A stretch of 64,000 nt of DNA from Nitrososphaerota archaeon (GCA_029785195.1 JAFMAD010000002.1:1-64000); one strand, 5' to 3'. Positions 51,951-59,031 are shown, counted from the first letter of the stretch. Notes: generated by a model not told the origin, from the sequence alone. Made by a program: numbers and translations.

Positions 51951-52116
51951 GCCGGGGTGGCGGAGTCTGGCTAACGCGCGGGCAATTCGCTCGTCTAGGA
52001 AAAGCGAATCCGCAACTCGAGATCGACGACCAGTCAGCCCGTGACCCTTGGGTCATGTGGGTTCAAAGCTCGCAGGGATCCTCTGGGTACCTCGAGTGGA
52101 AGTCCCACCCCCGGCG
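51951..52116 (+). tRNA. tRNA-Ser(CGA) with three inferred introns
   Basis: Acceptor gccgggg / ccccggc with discriminator G (serine type), a D-arm, and a long variable arm (tgaccc-tt-gggtca, 52042-52055). The anticodon stem cgggc (51979-51983) pairs with gcccg (52037-52041). Between them only 52016-52022, ctCGAga, makes a proper 7-nt loop, leaving introns of 32 nt (51984-52015) and 14 nt (52023-52036). The T-stem gtggg (52057-52061) and cccac (52104-52108) enclose 42 nt instead of 7, giving a 35-nt T-loop intron (about 52068-52102). Intron removal gives an 85-nt tRNA. Intron 1 holds a 7-bp hairpin attcgct/agcgaat. Exact splice points could shift by a base or two. Confidence 0.85.
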
Positions 52117-52128
52117 CTTAGCTTAGAC

Positions 52129-52488
52129 TCATGCCGTCTTGAAGGACTCGCCACAACCACATGTCGATACAGCGTTCGGATTCTTTACCACGAAACCTCC
52201 ACCCATCAGCTTGTCTGATTGGAAGTCAATCACTGAACCAGCGATGAACGGCATACTCGACTTGTCTACAATCAACTTGGCGCCATGTTGCACTATGACA
52301 TAATCATCTTCGCTAGACTTGTCCTCCGGGACCATACCATAAGATAGACCGGAACAGCCTCCCGCCGAAACGAAGACGCGTAGTCCAGCACCAGGCTTCC
52401 CCTGCTTTTCCAGATATAGGATCAGTTCATGCGCAGCCTGCTCGCTTATCTCGACGACCGGCTTGATTTCTTTGACTTCCTGAGACAT
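52129..52488 (-). CDS. iron-sulfur cluster carrier, HesB/IscA/ErpA family
   Basis: A-type Fe-S carrier of 119 aa. The three cluster cysteines are in VFVSAGGCSGLSYGM and the C-terminal STCGCGESF. AAHELILYLEK at the N-terminus and FQSDKLMGGGFVVKNPNA are family segments. A single gene with no suf/isc partners nearby. Confidence 0.93.
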   Translation of the reverse strand: MSQEVKEIKPVVEISEQAAHELILYLEKQGKPGAGLRVFVSAGGCSGLSYGMVPEDKSSEDDYVIVQHGAKLIVDKSSMPFIAGSVIDFQSDKLMGGGFVVKNPNAVSTCGCGESFKTA

Positions 52489-52531
52489 CTTCTAACGGTC
52501 GATCTGACCTTCTTCTATAAAAAGAAACCTT

Positions 52532-53014
52532 CTAGTTCAGCTTACCGAGCGCTGAAGCTACTTCCTCATATGGCGGCTCTTGTTCAGGGCTTTCTCCTAT
52601 CCAGCGATACCTTAACACACTCCTCTTATCGACGACAAATACCGCTCGTTTTGCGACTCCTTTGTATCCGAATCCCGCCCACGTCTCCTGCAGCACGTTG
52701 AACGCCTTCGTCACTTTCTTATTGAAATCACTGAGAAGGGGAAACCCTAGGCCGTATGTCTCACCGAAAATCTTGAGAGTGAACACGCTGTCCACGCTTA
52801 TCCCTACAAAGTTGTCCCCGACAGAAGTCGGACTCAGGCCATCCCTGAACACACACATTTCTCTATCGCAGACGCCGGAAAAGGCAAATGGAAAGAACGC
52901 AATCACAAGACTCCCACTCTTGATTAGTTCCGAGAGCTTTCTTTCCTTGCCCTCAGAGTCGAACAGCGTGAAGCCAGGAACCTTCTGACCGATTCGCAGA
53001 ACCACACCCCGCAC
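52532..53014 (-). CDS. peroxiredoxin (AhpC/TSA family)
   Basis: Thiol peroxidase of 160 aa with the thioredoxin fold. The peroxidatic Cys is in FFPFAFSGVCDREMC (in place of PxxxTxxC), with a second Cys five residues later, as in the AhpE/BCP-like group. DFTLFDSEGKERKLSEL-type opening strand (GFTLFDSEGKERKLSELI) and GVAKRAVFVVDKRSVLRYRW follow. The start could be the first or second Val/Met; the longest was used. Confidence 0.9.
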   Translation of the reverse strand: MRGVVLRIGQKVPGFTLFDSEGKERKLSELIKSGSLVIAFFPFAFSGVCDREMCVFRDGLSPTSVGDNFVGISVDSVFTLKIFGETYGLGFPLLSDFNKKVTKAFNVLQETWAGFGYKGVAKRAVFVVDKRSVLRYRWIGESPEQEPPYEEVASALGKLN

Positions 53015-53029
53015 GACAACTCAGGAAAC

Positions 53030-53371
53030 TTAAGTTCTTTGTGATACCTCTAGCTTGTTTAGCAAGTCTACGCATCTGGTTATGAGAGCCACAATTTCGT
53101 CCTGTCTCTTGGGATCCTTCTCGTTCTCGAGCACAGCAGCATTCTCCTTCAACTTGACCAAAATCAAGTCTCTCAAGCTCGAAGCGATGTCAGCATATGT
53201 GACTTCCTTCGTAGATAGAGCGGTTTCAAGGTCATCATGAGTTGTACAGTAGACCTTCCCTTTGTACCTCACTTGAACACCGTTGTCGATTGGGCAAGGT
53301 TCCTTCATCATCACGGCACCTCTTCTCATTAGTTCAACGGTTAGCTGCATCTTTTCGCGTGACTTGCTCAT
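53030..53371 (-). CDS. Sjogren's/scleroderma autoantigen 1 (p27) family zinc-ribbon protein
   Basis: An archaeal protein of 113 aa. The N-terminal half is the family signature: LMRRGAVMMKEPCPIDNGVQVRYKGKVYCTTH, a half zinc-ribbon. The C-terminal half is helical and probably oligomerising. Function unknown in archaea. It is followed on the same strand by the peroxiredoxin gene at 15 bp. Confidence 0.85.
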   Translation of the reverse strand: MSKSREKMQLTVELMRRGAVMMKEPCPIDNGVQVRYKGKVYCTTHDDLETALSTKEVTYADIASSLRDLILVKLKENAAVLENEKDPKRQDEIVALITRCVDLLNKLEVSQRT

Positions 53372-53432
53372 CGTCCATTTTCCACGTGCGGCGCTCTATT
53401 AATCATTCGGGAACTCTGGAGTAACGCCAAGC

Positions 53433-53795
53433 GTGAGCCCGCTCACAAGAGAAAGCCAAATATGCCTCCCAAGGGAGGCTGAAGAATCCAGCTTGGCTAC
53501 CGGTGTTCACAATTTGAGCAGCAAATCAAAAAAACAACAGGAAAATGACGGTAAGTTAGTCAAAGCATCGGCTAGTCTCCAGCAAATAGCGGATTCTAAC
53601 ATCACTCCGAGGAACATACGCAAGATAGTGAAGGACTCGATTACTGTGCTTCAGGACACAAAATTGAGTGTCGCTGTCAGGGCCGCAAATGCCATCAGCA
53701 TGCTCGACGAAGTGGCCCAGGATCCGAACATGCCATCCTTTGCGAGGGTCACACTCTGGTCAGCGGTCTCTGAGCTCGAATCAATTCGCGAGTAG
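53433..53795 (+). CDS. UPF0147 family protein
   Basis: The C-terminal 75 residues (ITPRNIRKIVKDSITVLQDTKLSVAVRAANAISMLDEVAQDPNMPSFARVTLWSAVSELESIRE) match the all-helical UPF0147 family, whose function is unknown. The GTG start adds a polar N-terminal extension; TTG 53514 would give a family-length protein of about 93 aa. Next gene begins 20 bp downstream. Confidence 0.85.
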   Translation: MSPLTRESQICLPREAEESSLATGVHNLSSKSKKQQENDGKLVKASASLQQIADSNITPRNIRKIVKDSITVLQDTKLSVAVRAANAISMLDEVAQDPNMPSFARVTLWSAVSELESIRE

Positions 53796-53814
53796 CAAGA
53801 CTTAACACAACCAC

Positions 53815-54264
53815 TTGCCGTATACGGACGACGAAGAATTGCCTGCCTGTCCAAACTGTGGAACGCCCAACGACACTCCATCGAAGGTGTTCTCTGTCAT
53901 AGTCGAGCCAAAGGAGGGCGAAAGGGGGCTGACTCAGCGGAAGGTCGGTATGTACCAATGTTCCAAATGCGGCACGAAGTACCCCATCATAGTAAGCAGA
54001 CAGAAGTACCTTGTTATCGCTGAAGACCAGCTCAAGAAGATACAGAGCGACGTGAAGGACCTGAAGAGGACGAATGAGGACCTAGAGCAGAGTGTAGGCA
54101 GTCTGAAAAGGAACCAAGAGGAGCTCGAAGAAATGATCAAGGAGAAGGAAAAGGAGTCCCAAGTTAAGCAACTTGAAGTGAAGTTGCGGGCACTAGAGGG
54201 CCAGGTTTCCTATCTAAAGAAAGAAAAGGGAGAGCTCGAAGAGAAGGTTTCCAGGTTCCGCTAA
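53815..54264 (+). CDS. zinc-ribbon coiled-coil protein (149 aa)
   Basis: The N-terminal 60 residues form a zinc ribbon (CPNCGTPN at Cys12/15, and QCSKCGTKYPI) joined to a coiled coil of about 85 residues rich in Lys/Glu/Leu heptads that reaches the C-terminus. The layout suggests a structural adaptor that dimerises through the coil. TTG start inferred. The family is not recognised. It meets another coiled-coil gene tail to tail with a 4-bp overlap. Confidence 0.7.
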   Translation: MPYTDDEELPACPNCGTPNDTPSKVFSVIVEPKEGERGLTQRKVGMYQCSKCGTKYPIIVSRQKYLVIAEDQLKKIQSDVKDLKRTNEDLEQSVGSLKRNQEELEEMIKEKEKESQVKQLEVKLRALEGQVSYLKKEKGELEEKVSRFR

Positions 54265-54518
54265 ACCTGGTACCCTTCGCTCGAAGCTACAGACTCTACT
54301 GAGTAGGAAGAGATCTTCTCTTCCAGAACAGCCTTCTCCGTCCGGAGGGCCTCAACCTCGCTAGAAAGGGAAGAAGCATGTCTTTCCATTTCCAGCGTTG
54401 TCAATCTCTCCTTGAGGGCCGAGATGTCACTTATCAGCGACGCCTGCTCTGCTTCGAGAGCCACTATGTGCTGCTCGAGCTCCGTCTTATGGTCGATATA
54501 CTGTGTAACTACTTCCAT
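54261..54518 (-). CDS. coiled-coil protein (85 aa)
   Basis: Almost the entire product is a coiled coil (HKTELEQHIVALEAEQASLISDISALKERLTTLEMERHASS...EVEALRTEKAVLEEKI), with Leu/Ile at a/d positions. The internal ATG 54518 (MEVVTQYID) avoids overlap with the divergent winged-helix gene. It is convergent with the zinc-ribbon coiled-coil gene. The two could form hetero-oligomers, but that is inference. Confidence 0.6.
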   Translation of the reverse strand: MEVVTQYIDHKTELEQHIVALEAEQASLISDISALKERLTTLEMERHASSLSSEVEALRTEKAVLEEKISSYSVESVASSEGYQV

Positions 54519-54541
54519 CGAAGACCGAATATGAGATTGCG

Positions 54542-54931
54542 GTGGACGTGATTTCACCGCCCAAACTTAAAACAATTGATACAATCGTTAAACCGTTTCA
54601 ATCACTTGAAATCTTATCAACATACACCGTCCTCCATTCCAGGATGAAAGGCATCTGGGCAGCACCAGAAGACGATAAGAATCGTGAGCTAGCCAAGTTA
54701 CTCACACCGCAGATGGTACTGATACTCAAGGCATTGAGGGGCAAGCTTGACGTCGGACTTTCGAATGCCGAAATTGATTCACAGCTCGGGGCAGGATCCC
54801 AATGGATAGTGTTCTGGGGACTACGTGAACTAATGGCCTTGGACATCATCGAATTCGACGTACACTTGTTCGGTGAACCCGGTAAGTATCGTTTGACGCA
54901 GACAGGTGTCTCCGTCGCTGAATCACTCTAA
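54542..54931 (+). CDS. winged-helix protein (129 aa)
   Basis: No named family. Residues 55-128 read as a winged helix: LTPQMVLILKALRGKLDVGLSNAEIDSQLGAGSQWIVFWGLRELMALDIIEFDVHLFGEPGKYRLTQTG. The N-terminal 50 residues include ILSTYTVLHSRMKGIW. Start ATG; TTG/GTG alternatives are nearby. It ends 11 bp before the antisense tRNA-Leu. Confidence 0.65.
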   Translation: MDVISPPKLKTIDTIVKPFQSLEILSTYTVLHSRMKGIWAAPEDDKNRELAKLLTPQMVLILKALRGKLDVGLSNAEIDSQLGAGSQWIVFWGLRELMALDIIEFDVHLFGEPGKYRLTQTGVSVAESL

Positions 54932-54941
54932 AGAGAGATGG

Positions 54942-55026
54942 TGCGGGGGGTGGGATTTGAACCCACGAACCCCTGAGGGACGAGGTCCTGAGCCTCGCGC
55001 CGTTGACCAGGCTGGGCGACCCCCGC
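54942..55026 (-). tRNA. tRNA-Leu(CAG)
   Basis: An uninterrupted 85-nt class II tRNA. Acceptor gcggggg/cccccgc, anticodon loop ctCAGga in a cgagg/cctcg stem, variable arm around ccctcagggg, T-arm gtggg-ttcaaat-cccac, discriminator A (leucine type). Confidence 0.95.
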
Positions 55027-55103
55027 AGCTGTCGACTCGACTGAAAAAGTGGTTTTAAAGTAATCTGAAGTCTTGCATATCAATCGTTTTGAGCTGGGCA
55101 AAG

Positions 55104-55193
55104 AGCCTCGGCCGGGATTTGATCCCGGGACCCCTGCCTGTTTGGATTCTTGGTTTACCAAGGCAGTGCTCTACCAGGCTGAGCTACCGAGGC
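55104..55193 (-). tRNA. tRNA-Thr(GGT) with canonical 37/38 intron
   Basis: Acceptor gcctcgg/ccgaggc, anticodon stem ctgcc/ggcag, loop ttGGTa|a. A 16-nt intron (55140-55155) follows position 37; it begins aacca, which can pair with the anticodon. T-arm ccggg-atcaaat-cccgg, discriminator U, as expected for archaeal threonine tRNAs. Mature length 74 nt. It is followed on the same strand by tRNA-Leu. Confidence 0.9.
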
Positions 55194-55312
55194 GATGTGG
55201 ACAGACACCAATATGTGCGATTTTTTAGTGTTTGGTAGGTCAGATACGCAGTAAGAGCCCATTAGCCCTATAGTGTGATTTAAAAGACGATGAATCCTCG
55301 GTCGAAAGGGGT

Positions 55313-55447
55313 GCCGGGGTAGCATAGCTTGGCTTATTGCGCCGGGCACGACCCTTAAGTGGGCGAAACTCATAATCCCAAGCTCGGATGCGATATCCGG
55401 AGGTCGCGGGCTCGAAAGTAAGGAGAACGAGAATCCCGCCCCCGGCA
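55313..55447 (+). tRNA. tRNA-Met(CAT), elongator, with three inferred introns
   Basis: Acceptor gccgggg/ccccggc with discriminator A. Anticodon stem ccggg (55342-55346) and tccgg (55396-55400) enclose 49 nt; only ctCATaa (55369-55375) makes a loop, so introns of 22 nt (55347-55368) and 20 nt (55376-55395) flank it. Because tcc is repeated, the second intron could equally be shifted to 55379-55398 with the first ending one base earlier. T-stem gcggg (55406-55410) and cccgc (55435-55439) enclose 24 nt, giving a 17-nt T-loop intron. Position 54 appears to be C rather than U. Mature length about 76 nt. Confidence 0.8.
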
Positions 55448-55493
55448 CTTCAGAAAACTTATACCCGACCAATCTCGAAGCCCACCAACACAC

Positions 55494-55628
55494 ATGATTT
55501 CAGCGCTCAGTACTGCCAGCTACTACAACTTTCTCAGCGGTACAATGATAGCGTTGTTCGTCATCACACTCGCAATCATCTTCGTTTATGAGTATGAAGT
55601 GCTCCGAAGACCGAAGAACCAGGGTTAA
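55494..55628 (+). CDS. small single-span membrane protein (44 aa)
   Basis: A 44-residue ATG frame: short N-terminus (MISALSTASYYNFL), one clear membrane helix (about 18-33, MIALFVITLAIIFVY) and a basic cytoplasmic tail (LRRPKNQG). It lies between the Met tRNA and the opposing RPA gene, overlapping the latter's stop by 4 bp. Unknown function; its length and topology are those of a genuine small membrane protein. Confidence 0.6.
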   Translation: MISALSTASYYNFLSGTMIALFVITLAIIFVYEYEVLRRPKNQG

Positions 55629-56803
55629 CCTGAGACCTTCTCGACCTTCGATTCTTCATCCAGTTCTAAGAACAGGTTTCCCATTCGAGATGTCTGAGAA
55701 ATCGCATTGATTATTCGCACCTTTTCCCCAACATCAATCTTACCCACTTGCTCGGATTGACCTCTCCATCCTACGACCATAATCTCCCCGGTGTCGTCTC
55801 CCATCGTGGATTCCGCCTTCTGGACCACTTCACCGTTCTTAAGATGGACATCACGAACTGTCGGATTGGAGAGCGCCATCACCTCCACACTGTATTTCTC
55901 GCGGTTCTTGGTCACTTGATTGATTTTAGAGTACGTTCGTACGGCCGCAAGCCTATCTCGACCGCGAAACAGAATCGCACTTCCTGCATCCCCATGGAGC
56001 TCGCGGTCACCATTCATGCCCTTCTTGACCCTGAGATGCGTAACGGTCACTTCCTGACCTGGCTTTATTTCGACATCGAGCAAGCTCCAGATGACTATCC
56101 TAACCTTCTCATTCTCCGAACCGCTCCCCAATTCAAATTGCGTCAGTGAACCCGAAGAACCGTCATTTCTGGTGAAGGTCGAGCTCCTGCTGCCTGAGAG
56201 CACGATACCTTCGACCGCTACAATATTCTGCATATCACCAATGTTCGTAAGTTTCTTGGACAGGCTGCTCAAGGATGGTAGCTTGGAAGAGACTTTCTCC
56301 TCTTTGACGAGTTCAACCTTGCCTTTCTTGCCCAAGTTCAGCACCGGCTTGCCGTCCAAACCTTGCCTGACATATCCATTGACCACTCTGACTGGCGTGT
56401 CTATGATTATGCCATCCAGTTTCAACGCATCTGGACTATCATCCCAAACTGTCAACTTGGTCACATTGTTCTTGTCGAAGAGTACTACTCGCCTATACCG
56501 TCCCGTATCACCTTCCTTTCTCTTGTACTCGGCGATGGGGTAAAGTGCGAGCACCCTGGCAACTATGGTGATATCGTTGGCTCCGACGTAAAGGTCGTTC
56601 AATGTGAGGTCTGAAACAGTCGCCTGCTCGAGTTTGACTCCCATTTCTCCCGCAATAAGAAACAGTGCACCTTGGTCGGTAAGGAAGCCCGCTCCGACTG
56701 TCCGCTTCTTATCCTCCACCATGCTCACCACCTCTTCCCTGGTAATCTCAGGTCTATTCCTCAGTATTTCGTCCATGAGAGAGTCGAAGTCATACATCGC
56801 CAT
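55625..56803 (-). CDS. RPA-like single-stranded DNA-binding protein
   Basis: A 392-aa protein with two or three OB folds. The N-terminal helical part (DEILRNRPEITREEVVSMVEDKKRTVGAGFLTDQGALFLIAGEMGV) is the usual archaeal RPA start. OB 1 spans about 72-165 (ARVLALYPIAEYKRKEGDTGRYRRVVLFD), a second about 195-275, and a third about 300-385 (MGDDTGEIMVVGWRGQSEQV). No zinc finger is evident. Part of a replication/repair block with Alba and the Y-family polymerase. Confidence 0.9.
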   Translation of the reverse strand: MAMYDFDSLMDEILRNRPEITREEVVSMVEDKKRTVGAGFLTDQGALFLIAGEMGVKLEQATVSDLTLNDLYVGANDITIVARVLALYPIAEYKRKEGDTGRYRRVVLFDKNNVTKLTVWDDSPDALKLDGIIIDTPVRVVNGYVRQGLDGKPVLNLGKKGKVELVKEEKVSSKLPSLSSLSKKLTNIGDMQNIVAVEGIVLSGSRSSTFTRNDGSSGSLTQFELGSGSENEKVRIVIWSLLDVEIKPGQEVTVTHLRVKKGMNGDRELHGDAGSAILFRGRDRLAAVRTYSKINQVTKNREKYSVEVMALSNPTVRDVHLKNGEVVQKAESTMGDDTGEIMVVGWRGQSEQVGKIDVGEKVRIINAISQTSRMGNLFLELDEESKVEKVSG

Positions 56804-56897
56804 CCATCACGACTCCTGCTGTGCGACGGGTACAGACGGTTTCAAGCCATCAATCCATTACGAAAGAGGAGTTAAGCGACGACGAGCTAGGGCTTGC

Positions 56898-57197
56898 TCA
56901 GGTCGTGCTTTGTGCCTTTGGCATCGAAAGCTCAATCTCCAACACCGGAAGACTGAGTTGCCTTCCATCCCTTGATACTACATCTTCACCATCGATCTGA
57001 ATCTTCGAAATCTGGACCTGACTGAAGAACCTCTTTTTGAGTAACTGTGCTACGTCGACCGCCATGTTGATAGCCTCTCCCCTCGAGCGAAGTACTACAT
57101 GATCGGCTCCGCCGTTGAACATGGTGATACACGCGGTGACGTAGTTCAGGATGGGTTTTGACTGACCAACGATTACGGTTTTCGTAGCTTCCGTCAT
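56898..57197 (-). CDS. albA: chromatin protein Alba
   Basis: DNA/RNA-binding architectural protein of 99 aa. VIVGQSKPILNYVTACITMF includes the DNA-contacting Lys; LRSRGEAINMAVDVAQLLKKRF is the second helix, and IQIDGEDVVSRDGRQLSLPVLEIEL forms the beta-hairpin arm. A TATA-like ttataag lies just upstream (57223-57229, complementary strand). Confidence 0.95.
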   Translation of the reverse strand: MTEATKTVIVGQSKPILNYVTACITMFNGGADHVVLRSRGEAINMAVDVAQLLKKRFFSQVQISKIQIDGEDVVSRDGRQLSLPVLEIELSMPKAQSTT

Positions 57198-57270
57198 AGC
57201 AGATACACCGAACGGCCCTACTTATAACGCCTACGCGCTCACAAATTTTGTCAGTTCGCTACTACAGATT

Positions 57271-57280
57271 GAGATATAAC
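57271..57280 (+). promoter_or_regulatory. TATA box of tRNA-Pro
   Basis: gagatataac, about 30 bp before the first base of the tRNA, the normal archaeal promoter distance. Confidence 0.5.
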
Positions 57281-57305
57281 CATCGGTTTAGGTCGGGGCA
57301 CGAGC

Positions 57306-57381
57306 GGGGTCGTCGGCTAGTCTGGTCCAGGCTTCAAGCCTCGGGCGCTTGAGAGCGCCGGTTCAAATCCGGCCGACCCCA
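57306..57381 (+). tRNA. tRNA-Pro(CGG)
   Basis: A 76-nt class I tRNA without intron. Acceptor ggggtcg/cgacccc, D-stem ggct/ggct (two G-U pairs), anticodon stem caagc/gcttg with loop ctCGGgc, T-arm gccgg-ttcaaat-ccggc, discriminator A. The genome sequence continues with cca, so the 3' CCA may be encoded. Confidence 0.9.
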
Positions 57382-57422
57382 CCAAAAAACCTCTTAAGCC
57401 GAGAACCAAGGCTTGCGAAAGC

Positions 57423-58511
57423 TTGACGCGTGTTGTAGGCCATCTAGACCTTGACTACTTCTACGCCCAAGTAGAAGAGATAGAGAATCCGGCTCTTAGA
57501 GACCTTCCGCTAGTGGTGTGTGTGTATTCCGGGCGCACAGAGGACAGCGGAGTCGTCAGCACCGCAAACTACAAGGCCAGAGAGCTCGGCGTCAAGTCTG
57601 CTATCCCGATAGCAGCGGCCAAGAGGCTACTTGAGGGGACCTCCGCGACATTCTTACCAATGAATCACGGAAAGTACCAGGAATACTCCAACCGTGTGAT
57701 GGAAATCCTCGGAGAGCAAGTCGATATAATGGAGCAGACTGGTATAGACGAAGCCTTCTTCGACATAACGAAAAAATCGGCGGAAGACTACGAGACTGCC
57801 ACCAAGATTGCTGTGAGGATAAAGACGGTCATTTTGGAGAAAGAGAAGCTTACCTGTTCGATAGGCCTGGCTCCAAACAAGATCATCGCTAAGCTGGCAT
57901 CCGATTTCAAGAAACCCGACGGTCTGACTTCGGTCCCCCCATCTCGGATTCCCCAATTCCTCGGTCCTACATCAGTAGAGAAGCTCTACGGGGTCGGTCC
58001 CAAGAGCGCAAACATACTGAAGGGTATCGGGATAGTTACTGTGGCCGACCTAGCGGGGAAGGACCTAGACGAGCTCGATCGTGTGCTCGACCACAAGTTC
58101 TCAATCTATCTGCACGACGCTGCGAACGGGGTTAATGACGAACCTGTAGTGGAGAGCGGAGAGGTAACGCAGTTGAGCAGGATGATAACTCTGAAGCGCA
58201 ATTCTCGAGAAGTACAAGACATAGTCGCGCAGCTCTCTCCTGCAATAACTGACCTTCAGAGCAAGATAACCAACAAAGAAGTGTTCTTTCATTCGGTCTC
58301 GGTGATTGGAGTACTCCCTGACCTTTCGACGAAGACAAGGAGCAGGACACTGAACGCTCCGACAAGAGACTTTCTATCGCTCGGGAACGTACTGACGGAG
58401 CTCTTTACCTCGCTTCTCGACGACGGACGCGAACTCAGACGAGCCGGAATACGCGTAAGTGACCTCACAAAAGCTAAAGCTCAGCGCTCCCTCGTAGAGT
58501 TCTTTGGGTGA
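57423..58511 (+). CDS. dbh: Y-family DNA polymerase IV (Dpo4/Dbh)
   Basis: Translesion polymerase of 362 aa. HLDLDYFYAQVE holds the first catalytic Asp residues and steric-gate region; QTGIDEAFFDIT holds the second Asp-Glu pair. KLASDFKKPDGL, the thumb HhH region (GVGPKSANILKGIGIVTVADLAG) and a little-finger domain follow. The C-terminal KAQRSLVEFFG is a PIP-like peptide. Start TTG, 40 bp after tRNA-Pro. A SWIM-domain gene follows at 6 bp. Confidence 0.95.
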   Translation: MTRVVGHLDLDYFYAQVEEIENPALRDLPLVVCVYSGRTEDSGVVSTANYKARELGVKSAIPIAAAKRLLEGTSATFLPMNHGKYQEYSNRVMEILGEQVDIMEQTGIDEAFFDITKKSAEDYETATKIAVRIKTVILEKEKLTCSIGLAPNKIIAKLASDFKKPDGLTSVPPSRIPQFLGPTSVEKLYGVGPKSANILKGIGIVTVADLAGKDLDELDRVLDHKFSIYLHDAANGVNDEPVVESGEVTQLSRMITLKRNSREVQDIVAQLSPAITDLQSKITNKEVFFHSVSVIGVLPDLSTKTRSRTLNAPTRDFLSLGNVLTELFTSLLDDGRELRRAGIRVSDLTKAKAQRSLVEFFG

Positions 58512-58517
58512 GGAGAC

Positions 58518-58937
58518 ATGCCAGTCCTAACAAGAGGCGAACTTCTCTCGAGATACGCTGACCGTTCGAGCTCGAAGTATGTAGAGAGAGCTGTAGACGC
58601 CGTGCTGCAAGGTCGCGTGAAGGAACACGTATTCCTTCCGAGCAACCATGCCGTCTATACGGTCGTCGGAAGGAATGGAGACGAATTCATCGACTCAGGG
58701 CTGCCCTTCTGTTCGTGTAGTCACTTCTTCTTCAGCGTCATGAGAGGCAAGAGTAAGACGTGCTATCATCTACTCGCTAACTCGATCGCCAGCGAGTGGA
58801 ACTTAGCGACCAGAACGGAATTCCATGATGAAGAATTCCCGTACTTCCTGAAGCTCATCGCGTCTGACCTTCTAGCGCGCCAAGGGGACAAAGAAGATAA
58901 GGACAATAGCGAGCCGTCTGATACTGGGCCTCGGTAG
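58518..58937 (+). CDS. SWIM zinc-finger protein (139 aa)
   Basis: The central SWIM motif is CSCSHFFFSVMRGKSKTCYHLL (CxC...CxH; about residues 65-86). The N-terminal 55 residues form a small alpha-beta region (VERAVDAVLQGRVKEHVFLPSNHAVYTVVGRNGDEF), and the C-terminal 25 residues are acidic and disordered. Archaeal and eukaryotic SWIM proteins of this size include relatives of the recombination mediator Sws1. Its position directly after the Y-family polymerase supports a repair role. The last 10 bp, including the stop, lie inside tRNA-Thr(TGT). Confidence 0.8.
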   Translation: MPVLTRGELLSRYADRSSSKYVERAVDAVLQGRVKEHVFLPSNHAVYTVVGRNGDEFIDSGLPFCSCSHFFFSVMRGKSKTCYHLLANSIASEWNLATRTEFHDEEFPYFLKLIASDLLARQGDKEDKDNSEPSDTGPR

Positions 58938-59027
58938 CTCAGTGAAAGGCGCGGCGCCTTTCGAGTAACCTGGTAGAGCACCTGCCTTGTAAGCAGGTGG
59001 TCGAGGGTCCAAATCCCTCCCGAGGCT
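58928..59027 (+). tRNA. tRNA-Thr(TGT) with D-loop intron
   Basis: Acceptor gcctcgg/ccgaggc, anticodon stem acctgc/gcaggt with loop ctTGTaa, T-arm gaggg-tccaaat-ccctc, discriminator U. The D-arm is interrupted: gctcag is followed by 26 extra nt (58943-58968) containing a 7-bp hairpin gaaaggc/gcctttc, after which cctggtagagc completes the arm. Removing these gives a normal 74-nt tRNA. The flanking D-arm matches tRNA-Thr(GGT) at 55.1 kb base for base, which strongly supports the intron. It starts within the last codons of the SWIM gene. Confidence 0.9.
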
Positions 59028-59031
59028 CTTC

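Noticed and set aside
51951-52116. Single-intron model for the Ser tRNA, with the anticodon next to either half of the stem
   Set aside because: The 5' side would read aaTTC and the 3' side ccAGT; neither has U33 nor matches a serine anticodon, and the T-loop would still be 42 nt.
57306-57381. Possible tRNA with anticodon TCA (selenocysteine-like) from the aggct-tca-agcct palindrome
   Set aside because: A regular 76-nt cloverleaf with anticodon CGG accounts for every base, including D-stem G-U pairs and a perfect caagc/gcttg anticodon stem.
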